From NCBI GenBank assembly GCA_964571145.1, contig CAZNAP010000008.1, positions 1 through 47,405 of the forward strand: 47,405 bases of DNA, in the 5' to 3' direction. This document shows, piece after piece, positions 9,282 to 16,949 of the stretch. The position numbers were made by a program, and so were the translations under genes. Each line of letters begins with the position of its first letter. The first letter of the stretch is position 1. The stretch comes from Suilimivivens sp964571145. GTDB lineage: Bacteria > Bacillota > Clostridia > Lachnospirales > Lachnospiraceae. Under the pieces are notes generated by a model. The model was not told the DNA's origin and did not search any database. It saw nothing but the letters and a program-made list of their open reading frames with translations.

Positions 9282-9300
9282 TTAGTCACTCGGTGCTTAT
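9282..9300 (+). repeat. 3' intergenic repeat, copy 1
   Basis: TTAGTCACTCGGTGCTTAT at 9282-9300 is identical over 19 bases to the minus strand of 25140-25158 and resembles 10628-10643 and 36064-36083. It lies between the convergent potD and lexA genes. Its function is unknown. Confidence 0.6.
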
Positions 9301-9303
9301 GCA

Positions 9304-9921
9304 TTAATGAAAAATTCTCATTACACCAAATACTTTGCCAAGTATGCGGCAATCGTCTACGATAATTGGTTCCATATCATCATTTTCGGGCTGAAGACGA
9401 ATATGTCCGTCCTCTTTATAAAATGTCTTAACAGTGGCTGAATCATCAATTAATGCTACTACCATTTCGCCATTTCTTGCTGTATTACAGGAGTTTACAA
9501 ATATCTGATCTCCGCTTAATATACCTGCATTAATCATTGAATCTCCTTTAACCTTTAAAATAAAGGATTCTCCTTTGGGTACTATATCAGCTGGTATCGG
9601 GAAATAACTGTCAATATTCTCTTCTGCTAAAATAGGCTCACCGGCAGCAACTTGGCCTACAACCGGAATGCTGACCATCTCAGTACGCACCATCTGAAAA
9701 CTGTCATCACATATTTCAATTGCTCTTGGTTTAGTAGGGTCTCTACGAATATAGCCATTCTTCTCTAATGTTTCCAGATGTGAATGTACGGAAGAAGTAG
9801 ATTTAAGTTTAACAGCTTCACAGATTTCTCTTACTGCAGGTGGATATCCTCTCTTCAATATTTCATCTTTAATATATGATAATATCTCCTGTTGCTTACT
9901 ACTAATCTTCCCATATCCCAT
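9304..9921 (-). CDS. lexA: LexA repressor of the SOS response
   Basis: LexA represses DNA-damage genes and cleaves itself when RecA is activated. The N-terminal winged helix covers about the first 65 residues (KLKSTSSVHSHLETLEKNGYI). Counting from the ATG at 9921, the self-cleavage bond is A93-G94 (QVAAGEP), the nucleophile is S128 in GDSM and the lysine is K165 in TVKTF. A GTG at 9933 adds four residues, but AAAGG is only one base from it and 13 bases from the ATG, so the start is uncertain. It is divergent from a YneA-like gene with LexA boxes in between, as in Bacillus. Confidence 0.94.
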   Translation of the reverse strand: MGYGKISSKQQEILSYIKDEILKRGYPPAVREICEAVKLKSTSSVHSHLETLEKNGYIRRDPTKPRAIEICDDSFQMVRTEMVSIPVVGQVAAGEPILAEENIDSYFPIPADIVPKGESFILKVKGDSMINAGILSGDQIFVNSCNTARNGEMVVALIDDSATVKTFYKEDGHIRLQPENDDMEPIIVDDCRILGKVFGVMRIFH

Positions 9922-9990
9922 ATTAATATCCACGCCTTTCTTATATATTAAAATATTTTGAAACAGTTACTATTTACTTCTGTTTCATAA

Positions 9991-10019
9991 AGTATAGCAT
10001 AATCTTCTATCAAAAGCAA
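9991..10019 (-). promoter_or_regulatory. Promoter of lexA
   Basis: On the minus strand TTGCTT (10014-10019) and TATACT (9991-9996) are 17 bases apart. A weak LexA-box-like sequence, CAAAT-ATTT-GTTCG, lies directly upstream at 10030-10043. Confidence 0.55.
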
Positions 10020-10062
10020 ACATATATTCCAAATATTTGTTCGATTTTTATTCAAAAATCTA

Positions 10063-10091
10063 TTGACAGTAGAATGTTTGTTCGATATAAT
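10063..10091 (+). promoter_or_regulatory. SOS promoter of the YneA-like gene
   Basis: Consensus TTGACA (10063-10068) and TATAAT (10086-10091) have a 17-base spacer. A LexA-box-like sequence occupies the spacer and a second one lies at about the transcription start, so bound LexA should block polymerase. Confidence 0.8.
10072..10083. promoter_or_regulatory. LexA box, spacer copy
   Basis: GAATGTTTGTTC differs by one base from the GAAC-N4-GTTC core of Gram-positive LexA boxes and is followed by G, as in the consensus. It sits between the -35 and -10 elements. Confidence 0.65.
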
Positions 10092-10099
10092 GCAAATAA

Positions 10100-10111
10100 G
10101 AACATGTGTTC
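10100..10111. promoter_or_regulatory. LexA box, start-site copy
   Basis: GAACATGTGTTC is a perfect palindrome matching GAAC-N4-GTTC. It covers the expected transcription start of the YneA-like gene. Confidence 0.8.
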
Positions 10112-10158
10112 CGAACAATTATTCTGTTTGTGGTGATTGATACGTTAGGAGGAAGCAA

Positions 10159-10599
10159 ATGAGCGCAGCAGCAATTAATATGAAAAACAATCTAAATAGT
10201 GAATATAAAACTAGAAATAGCACTAGCAATGAATTTAGAATCAGAAGCGAATTTAGAATCAAAAGAAATCAAATGAGAAGAAGAAAACAACTTCGTCGTC
10301 GCATCTGCGTTGCTTTATTTACATCTTTGCTCATCTTCAGTCTTTCACTTCTGTTTTTTGGATTTGGTTCCAAAGCACAGGGAAGCGATGAGGAAATATT
10401 CTACAAATACTACAAAAGTGTAACCATCAACAGAGGCGACAGCCTTTGGGATTATGCAAGTGAATATTGTGACAATCACTATGACGATTATCAGGACTAT
10501 ATTAATGAAGTGATGAGCATTAATTGTATGTCCGAAGAAACACTAATTGCCGGCTGTAGCATCATCATTCCTTATTATAGTCCTGAATTTGTTGGTTAA
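10159..10599 (+). CDS. YneA-like SOS cell-division inhibitor (LysM)
   Basis: The 146-residue protein has a basic cytoplasmic N-terminus (arginine-rich, about residues 25-48, with the near-repeat EFRIR/EFRIK), one membrane span (about 49-69) and an extracellular LysM domain (about 87-138, with VTINRGDSLWDYASEYC and AGCSIIIPY). Divergent placement from lexA behind LexA boxes is how yneA, the Bacillus SOS division inhibitor, is found. Sequence similarity by eye is limited to the architecture, so the functional equivalence is inferred. AGGAGGAAGCAA precedes the ATG. Confidence 0.75.
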   Translation: MSAAAINMKNNLNSEYKTRNSTSNEFRIRSEFRIKRNQMRRRKQLRRRICVALFTSLLIFSLSLLFFGFGSKAQGSDEEIFYKYYKSVTINRGDSLWDYASEYCDNHYDDYQDYINEVMSINCMSEETLIAGCSIIIPYYSPEFVG

Positions 10600-10624
10600 A
10601 TATTGAATTATGTATTTAATATTT

Positions 10625-10658
10625 AAAAGTCGCTCGGTGTTTATCCGAGCGACTTTTT
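10625..10658. terminator. Bidirectional terminator
   Basis: AAAAGTCGCTCGG and CCGAGCGACTTTTT form a 13-pair stem with loop TGTTTAT, with A and T tracts on both sides. It serves the convergent YneA-like and cytidylate-kinase-like genes. Its left arm and loop resemble the GTCACTCGGTGCTTAT repeat. Confidence 0.88.
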
Positions 10659-10664
10659 AACTTG

Positions 10665-11291
10665 TTAGTTTGAAAACCTTACTTTCATATAGGAAATAAT
10701 TTCCTCTACGCATCTGTCATAACCAAGTTTGGAACTATCCAAACATAAATCGTAGTTACGGGCATCTGTCCATTCACGACCTGTATAGTAGGAATAATAA
10801 GCAGCTTTATGTTTGTCAGTTTTAATGATGTATTTCTCTAATTCCTTAGAAGACATGCTGTGTTTCTTGGCCGCCTGTTCCATGCAATACTCATGAGGTG
10901 CATGAATAAACACACTTAAGACGTTATCATAATCCTTTAATATAAAGTCTGCACATCTGCCAACAATCACACAAGACTCCTCTTCTGCCAGTCTCTTAAT
11001 AATTTTTGCCTGATAATTAAATAAGTTTTGTGTAGATATAAAATCATCACTTTCAGGTGGAATCAGCTCTCCATTATATACACTATTTGCAATTCTAAAA
11101 AGACTGGTATTCTTTAGCTGTTCATCAGCATTCACAAACAAAGCTTCATTAATTCCACTCTCTTCTGAAGCAAGTTTCATTAATTCCTTGTCATAATAAT
11201 GAATCCCCAGTTTGTTTGCCAACATTTCGCCGATTGTACGTCCACCACTTCCATACTGTCTTGCTATTGTTATTACTATTTTATCCTTCAT
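10665..11291 (-). CDS. Cytidylate-kinase-like family protein
   Basis: The 208-residue protein belongs to the cytidylate-kinase-like (Cmk2 type) group: it opens with IVITIARQYGSGGRTIGEMLA, a P-loop in which GSGGRTIG replaces the usual GxxGxGKS/T, and has VIVGRCADFIL mid-protein. These proteins are P-loop nucleotide kinases common in clostridia, but the true substrate is not established. It lies 41 bases downstream of livF on the same strand with no terminator visible between, so it may be read through from the liv operon. Confidence 0.82.
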   Translation of the reverse strand: MKDKIVITIARQYGSGGRTIGEMLANKLGIHYYDKELMKLASEESGINEALFVNADEQLKNTSLFRIANSVYNGELIPPESDDFISTQNLFNYQAKIIKRLAEEESCVIVGRCADFILKDYDNVLSVFIHAPHEYCMEQAAKKHSMSSKELEKYIIKTDKHKAAYYSYYTGREWTDARNYDLCLDSSKLGYDRCVEEIISYMKVRFSN

Positions 11292-11332
11292 AATGTGTGT
11301 ACCCCCATATTTCTTAATTAAATAAATATGCT

Positions 11333-12043
11333 CTATTCACCTAAATAAGCCTTCTTAATGGAATCATTATTCAATAATTCATCTGCCTTGCCTGTTAATA
11401 CAATTTTTCCTGTTTCCAATACATAGGCACGATTTGAAATTGACAACGCCTTTTTAGCATTCTGCTCAACTAAAAGTACGGTTGTTCCACTTGCACTTAC
11501 TTCCTTAATAATATCGAATATTTCATTTACAAATATAGGTGATAATCCCATGGAAGGTTCATCCATTAATATGATTCTGGGATGTGACATAAGCGCTCTT
11601 CCCATAGCCAACATTTGTTGCTCGCCACCGCTGAGGGTTCCTGCCAACTGATTCTGTCTTTCTTCCAAACGTGGGAAACGCTTATAAACCATTTTTAAAG
11701 TTTCTTCTATTTCATTTTTATCCTTACGAGTATATGCTCCCATTCTTAAATTCTGTAATACGGAAAGGTTTGCAAATACACGTCTTCCTTCAGGAACATG
11801 TGCCATTCCCATGGATACTATTTTATGAGCAGGTGTTTTTGTTATGTCATGTCCATCAAAAGAAACAGAGCCTTTCTTCGCATCTAACAGACCTGTAATC
11901 GTATGCAAAATGGTTGTTTTTCCTGCGCCATTTGCTCCGATTAAAGCAATAACTTCACCTTCATTTACTTCAAATGAAACGCCTTTTATGGCTTGGATCA
12001 TCCCATAATATACTTCTAAATCCTTTATTTCAAGCATGGCCAT
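11333..12043 (-). CDS. livF: Branched-chain amino-acid ABC transporter ATPase
   Basis: One of two ATPases of a Leu/Ile/Val importer, 236 residues. It has Walker A GANGAGKT, the signature LSGGEQQ, Walker B IILMDEP and the LivF-type EGRRVFANLSVLQNL segment. It is the last gene of the livH-M-G-F run. The ATG is preceded by TCGGAGGTAAAAATTATT. LivF and LivG form the heterodimer that drives LivH/LivM. Confidence 0.93.
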   Translation of the reverse strand: MAMLEIKDLEVYYGMIQAIKGVSFEVNEGEVIALIGANGAGKTTILHTITGLLDAKKGSVSFDGHDITKTPAHKIVSMGMAHVPEGRRVFANLSVLQNLRMGAYTRKDKNEIEETLKMVYKRFPRLEERQNQLAGTLSGGEQQMLAMGRALMSHPRIILMDEPSMGLSPIFVNEIFDIIKEVSASGTTVLLVEQNAKKALSISNRAYVLETGKIVLTGKADELLNNDSIKKAYLGE

Positions 12044-12062
12044 AATAATTTTTACCTCCGAA

Positions 12063-12824
12063 TTACTCTCCTAAGTATGCTGTGATAACCTGTGGATCAT
12101 TAAGGACTTCACTGGTCTTACCCTGTGTCAAAATACGTCCAAAGTTGAGTACTGTCAGTTCTTCACAGATACCGGAAACAAGTTTCATATCATGTTCAAT
12201 CAAAAGAATTGTCATATCAAAATTATCTCTGACAAAGCGTATGGTATCCATTAATTCTTTTGTTTCATTTGGATTCATGCCTGCTGCAGGTTCATCCAGC
12301 AGCAACAGTTTAGGATTTGTAGCAAGTGCACGTGCAATTTCTAGCTTACGCTGTTTTCCATAAGGTAAGTTAGCTGCTAAATAATTTGCTTCTTCATCCA
12401 GCTCAAATACCTTCAGCAATTCCATTGCTTTCACATTCATTTCCTTTTCCATTTTATTATATCTAGGCATTCTAAGTATGCCTTCTATGGTAGAATATTT
12501 GTAATGATTGTGTAAGCCTGCTTTTACATTATCCAATACGCTTAAGTCTTTAAATAATCGAATATTCTGAAAGGTTCTTGCTATTCCAGCCTTATTGATA
12601 TCAATTGTTCGTAATCCGGTTATGTTTACTCCGTCCAAAGTAACAATACCTTCGTCCGGTTTGTAGACACCGGTCAACAGGTTAAATACTGTCGTTTTTC
12701 CTGCACCATTAGGTCCGATTAATCCGTATAATTGTCCTTTTTTTATTGAAACGGAGAAATTATCTACTGCCGTTAAACCACCAAACGAGATGCTTAGATT
12801 TTTAACTTCTAATAATGATGACAT
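12063..12824 (-). CDS. livG: Branched-chain amino-acid ABC transporter ATPase
   Basis: The 253-residue partner ATPase. It has Walker A GPNGAGKTT, a LivG-type ARTFQNIRLFKDLSVLDNV segment and Walker B LLLLDEPAAGMNP. The family signature position reads LPYGKQRKLEIARAL, the LivG variant of LSGGQ. It starts two bases after the livM stop, indicating tight coupling. Confidence 0.93.
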   Translation of the reverse strand: MSSLLEVKNLSISFGGLTAVDNFSVSIKKGQLYGLIGPNGAGKTTVFNLLTGVYKPDEGIVTLDGVNITGLRTIDINKAGIARTFQNIRLFKDLSVLDNVKAGLHNHYKYSTIEGILRMPRYNKMEKEMNVKAMELLKVFELDEEANYLAANLPYGKQRKLEIARALATNPKLLLLDEPAAGMNPNETKELMDTIRFVRDNFDMTILLIEHDMKLVSGICEELTVLNFGRILTQGKTSEVLNDPQVITAYLGE

Positions 12825-12826
12825 AA

Positions 12827-13894
12827 TTACTGTACCTCCTTATTTTTATGAAGGAAATTTTTTAAGGAGTATCTCTTTCTCAAATTGATTAATTTAGGGC
12901 TCCAGTTAAAGAGCATCATTATAATCAGAATAATTGCATAAATCAACATTCGATAATTACTCAATCCTCTTAGCAACTCTGGAAGTAATGTTAAAATGAC
13001 AGCTGCAATAATAGAACCTCTCATATTACCGATTCCACCTAACACTACAAATACCAAAATCATAATTGACATATTGTAGCCAAAGCTCTTAGGCGTTGCC
13101 ATTAAGCTGCTTAAGTTGTGCGAATACAATACACCTGCTACACCAGCAAGTGCAGCTGAGATTGAAAATGCCATTAACTTATATTTGGTAATATTAATTC
13201 CAATCGATTCTGCTGCAATCAAATTATCTCTAATCGACATAATGGCACGTCCATCTCTGGATTTAATCAAATTCAGTACTATGATTAGTGTAATAATAAT
13301 CAAAATAATACCAATCGTAAAGGTTGAATCCTTCGGCGTTCCTGTAATACCCTGTGCGCCATTAATCAGAACTTCTCCATCTGTTTCCAGCCCTAATGAA
13401 ATCGAATCTTTCATAGAAAAATGAAGACCTTTGCTGTCTCGACCAATATATAATACATTAATGATATTCTTAATAATTTCGCCAAATGCAAGTGTTACAA
13501 TGGCTAAATAATCGCCTTTTAATCGCAGTACCGGCATACCAATCAAGAAGCCTATAATACCTGCTGAAATAGCACCTATTAGAATTGCAATGATAAATCT
13601 CAAAATATCTACTGTGATGATATTCTGCATATATCTTGAGAAAAATGCTCCTGTAAATGCGCCTACACACATAAAACCTGCATGTCCAAGACTCAATTCG
13701 CCCAAAATACCAACAGTAAGATTCAATGATACCGCAAGTATTACATAAACACATAGCGGAACCAGCAAGCCTTGCATTAAACTGGATACCAGTCCTGCCG
13801 CGGATAACAGCGTAACAATAATCCAGGCAAATAGTACAATGCCATAGGTAATTAAATTATCTTTTATATTATGATTTATAGTTATCTTTTTCAC
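12827..13894 (-). CDS. livM: Branched-chain amino-acid ABC transporter permease
   Basis: The 355-residue integral membrane protein has about ten hydrophobic segments and the LivM hallmarks GELSLGHAGFMCVGAF, GDYLAIVTLAFGEI and GGIGNMRGSIIAA. It would form the channel with LivH. It lies 13 bases downstream of livH with AGGAGG before the ATG. Confidence 0.93.
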   Translation of the reverse strand: MKKITINHNIKDNLITYGIVLFAWIIVTLLSAAGLVSSLMQGLLVPLCVYVILAVSLNLTVGILGELSLGHAGFMCVGAFTGAFFSRYMQNIITVDILRFIIAILIGAISAGIIGFLIGMPVLRLKGDYLAIVTLAFGEIIKNIINVLYIGRDSKGLHFSMKDSISLGLETDGEVLINGAQGITGTPKDSTFTIGIILIIITLIIVLNLIKSRDGRAIMSIRDNLIAAESIGINITKYKLMAFSISAALAGVAGVLYSHNLSSLMATPKSFGYNMSIMILVFVVLGGIGNMRGSIIAAVILTLLPELLRGLSNYRMLIYAIILIIMMLFNWSPKLINLRKRYSLKNFLHKNKEVQ

Positions 13895-13907
13895 TGTTTA
13901 TGTCCTC

Positions 13908-14792
13908 CTATACCTTCTCTTGAATTTTCTTACCTAAAATACCGGTAGGCTTCACAAGAAGAACGATAATCAGTACCATAAACACAATTGCATCTGCCAT
14001 TTGCGATGAAATATACGCTTTACTTAATATTTCAATAATGCCAAGAATAATACCACCAATCAACGCACCCGGTACAGAACCAATCCCACCAAATACAGCT
14101 GCTACAAAGGCTTTTATTCCGGGCATGGAACCTGTATAAGGCGTCAAAGACGGATATGCAGAGCATAATAACATACCGGCAATCGCTGCAAGTGCTGATC
14201 CAATTGCAAAGGTAAGAGAAATTGTTCCGTTTACATTAATACCCATTAACTGCGCTGCTCCCTTGTCTTCTGAAACAGCCAGCATTGCTTGTCCAGCTTT
14301 TGTTTTGTTAATAAATAACATTAACCCTACCATGATAATAATACAGGAAGCAATTGTTACGATTGTCTCTCCCGAAATATTGATTTGGCCATCTGCCAAT
14401 CGAATAGCAGGTATTGTTACTACTGAAGAAAATGCTTTTGTATTTGCGCCAAAAATAATCAATGCAATATTTTGCAGAAAATAGCTCACGCCGATTGCAG
14501 TAATTAAAACCGCCAGCGATGATGCTGCCTGCCGCAGTGGTCTATAAGCAATGTATTCAATTGTTATTCCCAGCACCGTACAAACTAATACTGCCAATAA
14601 TACGCCTAAAAATGGGGGCAGTCCCTGCATACTGATTGCAAAGAATATGGTATATCCACCTACCATAATGACATCGCCATGTGCAAAATTCAGCATTTTC
14701 GCAATACCATATACCATGGTATAACCCAGTGCAATAATGGCATATACACTTCCCAAACTGATTCCATTAATTAAATATGAAAGTAAACTCAT
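13908..14792 (-). CDS. livH: Branched-chain amino-acid ABC transporter permease
   Basis: The 294-residue permease has about eight membrane segments and the LivH hallmarks GISLGSVYAIIALGYTMVYGI, LNFAHGDVIMVGGY and FGGIGSVPGALIGG. It is the first gene after the binding-protein gene, from which it is separated by a terminator-like hairpin at 14863-14887. Confidence 0.93.
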   Translation of the reverse strand: MSLLSYLINGISLGSVYAIIALGYTMVYGIAKMLNFAHGDVIMVGGYTIFFAISMQGLPPFLGVLLAVLVCTVLGITIEYIAYRPLRQAASSLAVLITAIGVSYFLQNIALIIFGANTKAFSSVVTIPAIRLADGQINISGETIVTIASCIIIMVGLMLFINKTKAGQAMLAVSEDKGAAQLMGINVNGTISLTFAIGSALAAIAGMLLCSAYPSLTPYTGSMPGIKAFVAAVFGGIGSVPGALIGGIILGIIEILSKAYISSQMADAIVFMVLIIVLLVKPTGILGKKIQEKV

Positions 14793-14855
14793 AAGAACAC
14801 CTCTTTATGAAAAATTTATCAATTTAGTATAGCAGATAATTGGGTAAACTGGCAA

Positions 14856-14887
14856 GTAAAAAGAGGGTTGCATTATAAGCAACCCTC
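14856..14887 (-). terminator. Terminator between livK and livHMGF
   Basis: On the minus strand GAGGGTTGC and GCAACCCTC form a nine-pair stem with a seven-base loop, followed by TTTTTAC. It lies after the binding-protein gene and before livH, so it should lower expression of the membrane and ATPase genes relative to the binding protein. Confidence 0.8.
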
Positions 14888-14910
14888 CATTGGGAATCTA
14901 ACTGATCAAA

Positions 14911-16068
14911 TTACTGAATTAAAGAGTAATTTCCATTTACAATCTGCATAGCTTTAGGTGCTTTATTAACAGCGCCGTCTGCATCCCATGACATAGCTTC
15001 GCCTGTAAGACCATCTACTGTAATCTGAGGCATAGCTGCAATTAATTTCTCACCAATTCCTGCAACACCGTCTTCTGGTTTAGCTCCGCTCTGTTCGATT
15101 GCTGCTTTAATGATATAAACAGCATCGTATGCATCTGCTGCAAACTGGTTAGGTGTTTCGCCATAAGCTGCTTCATAAGCGCTTACAAATGCTTTTGTAG
15201 CATCATCCTGTGCATCAGCAGCAAAAGGTGTTAACAGCATAACGCCTTCAGCTAAAGTTGTATCAAAGTTTTCAACACCAAGAATACCATCTAAACCGTC
15301 GCAACCGAAGAATTTTACGTCATAATCCATGCCAGCTGCCTGTGTTAAAATTAAAGATGCCTCTGTATAGTAGATAGGCAGGAAAATCAATTCAGCGCCT
15401 GCATCTTTTGCTTTCTGTAACTGAACGGAAAAGTCTGTTTTGTTATCTGCAGTAAATGCTTCTGCGGAAACAACTTCAAAAGGCTGGTTAGCTGCTTCTG
15501 TTGCAAATTTTTCATAAATACCTGAAGAATATACATCTGAGCTATCATAAATAACTGCTACCTTGCTTGCGACTTCATTCTGTCCTATGTACTGTGCTGC
15601 ACCAATACCCTGATTAGGGTCTGTGAAACATACCTGGAATACATTGTCATTTCCAGCGATACAATCTACAGAAGAACCTGAAGGTGTTAACTGGAACATT
15701 TTGTCATTTGCTGATTCAGCAGCAACTGCGATACAACATCCGCTTGTAGTAGAACCAACTAAAATGTTCATACCCCAATCCTTTAATGTATTGTATGCAT
15801 TAACTGATTTCTCGTTATCGCATTCATCATCCTGGAAGTTGTATTCGATTTGAATACCATTGATACCACCTGCTGCATTGATTTCTTTTGCAGCAATTTC
15901 GATACCACGTTGTACTGCAAGGCCATAAACTGCTGCGCCGCCTGTTGCAGGGCCGATACCACCGATTTTGAAAGTGGTGCTTGCTGCCTTATTTCCACAT
16001 CCGGCTAACAAAGCCATAGACATAGCAGCAACTAACAAAAGACTCATTGCTTTTTTGAATTTTTTCAT
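14911..16068 (-). CDS. livK: Branched-chain amino-acid-binding lipoprotein
   Basis: A 385-residue periplasmic-binding-type protein (LivJ/LivK family) with a lipoprotein signal ending in ALLAGC (C24). The mature part begins with FKIGGIGPATGGAAVYGLAVQRGIEIAAKEINAAGGING, the classic family start, and ends with a typical LTGEAMSWDADGAVNKAPKAMQIVNG segment. It captures Leu/Ile/Val outside the membrane for LivHMGF. AAGGAGGAGATTTATT precedes the ATG. It is the first gene of the operon, with a strong promoter and inverted repeat upstream. Confidence 0.93.
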   Translation of the reverse strand: MKKFKKAMSLLLVAAMSMALLAGCGNKAASTTFKIGGIGPATGGAAVYGLAVQRGIEIAAKEINAAGGINGIQIEYNFQDDECDNEKSVNAYNTLKDWGMNILVGSTTSGCCIAVAAESANDKMFQLTPSGSSVDCIAGNDNVFQVCFTDPNQGIGAAQYIGQNEVASKVAVIYDSSDVYSSGIYEKFATEAANQPFEVVSAEAFTADNKTDFSVQLQKAKDAGAELIFLPIYYTEASLILTQAAGMDYDVKFFGCDGLDGILGVENFDTTLAEGVMLLTPFAADAQDDATKAFVSAYEAAYGETPNQFAADAYDAVYIIKAAIEQSGAKPEDGVAGIGEKLIAAMPQITVDGLTGEAMSWDADGAVNKAPKAMQIVNGNYSLIQ

Positions 16069-16104
16069 AATAAATCTCCTCCTTAAAATTTCATATTATG
16101 TGAA

Positions 16105-16133
16105 ATAATACCCCAAAAACCCATAGTTGTCAA
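16105..16133 (-). promoter_or_regulatory. Promoter of livK operon
   Basis: On the minus strand the consensus TTGACA (16128-16133) and TATTAT (16105-16110) are 17 bases apart. The -35 hexamer lies inside an inverted repeat at 16123-16137. Confidence 0.75.
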
Positions 16134-16137
16134 CTAT
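16123..16137. promoter_or_regulatory. Candidate operator over the livK -35 element
   Basis: ATAGTTGTCAACTAT is a perfect 7+7 inverted repeat around a central base and contains the whole -35 hexamer. A dimeric repressor bound here would exclude polymerase. The regulator is unknown and this does not match the CodY motif I know. Confidence 0.4.
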
Positions 16138-16282
16138 TAGCGTATTTATATGTTAAAAAAATGTATAAATTTACGTAATAACATTTGGCCTCACGATGCA
16201 TATATTTGTCCTAACAGGAAAGAATAAAATAGATATCCTATGATTTCAGGATTCAAAATAATGACTTGTTTAGGAATATGTT

Positions 16283-16501
16283 ATGAATAATAAATGTCTG
16301 GACTGCACAGCACTCACTATTGCGATTATCGGTGCTATCAATTGGGGACTTATTGGTTTCTTTTCTTTTGATTTAGTTGCTTTAATTTTTGGCGACATGT
16401 CATGGTTATCCCGAATTATCTACGCAATCGTTGGTATCAGTGGTTTGTATCTGATTACTTTTTATATGTATTGCGGAGGCACAAAAGAAACGAAAGGCTA
16501 A
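16283..16501 (+). CDS. DUF378 family small membrane protein
   Basis: A 72-residue protein with two membrane segments (about residues 9-28 and 42-63) separated by a short polar turn. The TIAIIGAINWGLIGFFSFDLVALIFG segment is the DUF378 (YuzA-like) hallmark. Function is unknown for the family. TAGGAATATGTT precedes the ATG. It is a lone plus-strand gene, flanked by livK's promoter region and a terminator. Confidence 0.82.
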   Translation: MNNKCLDCTALTIAIIGAINWGLIGFFSFDLVALIFGDMSWLSRIIYAIVGISGLYLITFYMYCGGTKETKG

Positions 16502-16526
16502 TTCTTTTCTTTTCCCAAAATCAAGA

Positions 16527-16566
16527 AAGAGCTGTGCACCGAATGCCAGTGCAACAGCTCTTTTTT
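16527..16566 (+). terminator. Terminator of the DUF378 gene
   Basis: AAGAGCTGTGCAC and GTGCAACAGCTCTT pair with a single bulged A, followed by six T residues that overlap the end of the convergent rsfS gene. The other strand also has T-rich sequence after the stem, so it may work both ways. Confidence 0.8.
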
Positions 16567-16930
16567 ATATTGCTTTAGGATCAATATTTTTACCATCTCT
16601 CCAAATTCTTTCCAAATCATAAAAGAGACGATTTTCTTTATCAAAAATGTGAATGATAATATCGCCAAAATCCAATAATACCCAATTGGCATTATCATAT
16701 CCTTCTATTTGCTTCACGGGATACCCCGCTTTCCCAAGGCTTTCCTCTGCTGCATCAGCAAGTGTTTGAATTTGATTTCTGTTACTGCCGTTAGCAATAA
16801 TAAAATAATCAGCCAAAACAGAAACTTCACTGATATCAATCACTCTGAGCTCCTCTGCTTTTTTATTTTCAAGTGCTTCAATGGCAATTGCTACCATTTC
16901 TTTTATTTTAGTGATTGTCATATCTGACAT
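16565..16930 (-). CDS. rsfS: Ribosomal silencing factor RsfS
   Basis: A 121-residue RsfS/Iojap (DUF143) protein that binds L14 on the 50S subunit and blocks subunit joining in starvation. Motifs: VLADYFIIANGSNRNQIQTLADAAEE and EGYDNANWVLLDFGDIIIHIF. The start MSDMTITK at 16930 is chosen because AGGAGG lies seven bases upstream. A longer frame to 16981 overlaps yqeK and lacks a ribosome site. It is in the usual order nadD-yqeK-rsfS. Confidence 0.93.
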   Translation of the reverse strand: MSDMTITKIKEMVAIAIEALENKKAEELRVIDISEVSVLADYFIIANGSNRNQIQTLADAAEESLGKAGYPVKQIEGYDNANWVLLDFGDIIIHIFDKENRLFYDLERIWRDGKNIDPKAI

Positions 16931-16949
16931 TCTAGTTCCTCCTGCTTTC

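Noticed and set aside
16069..16282. Riboswitch before livK
   Set aside because: The leader after the predicted start is short and has no recognisable aptamer or terminator pairing.
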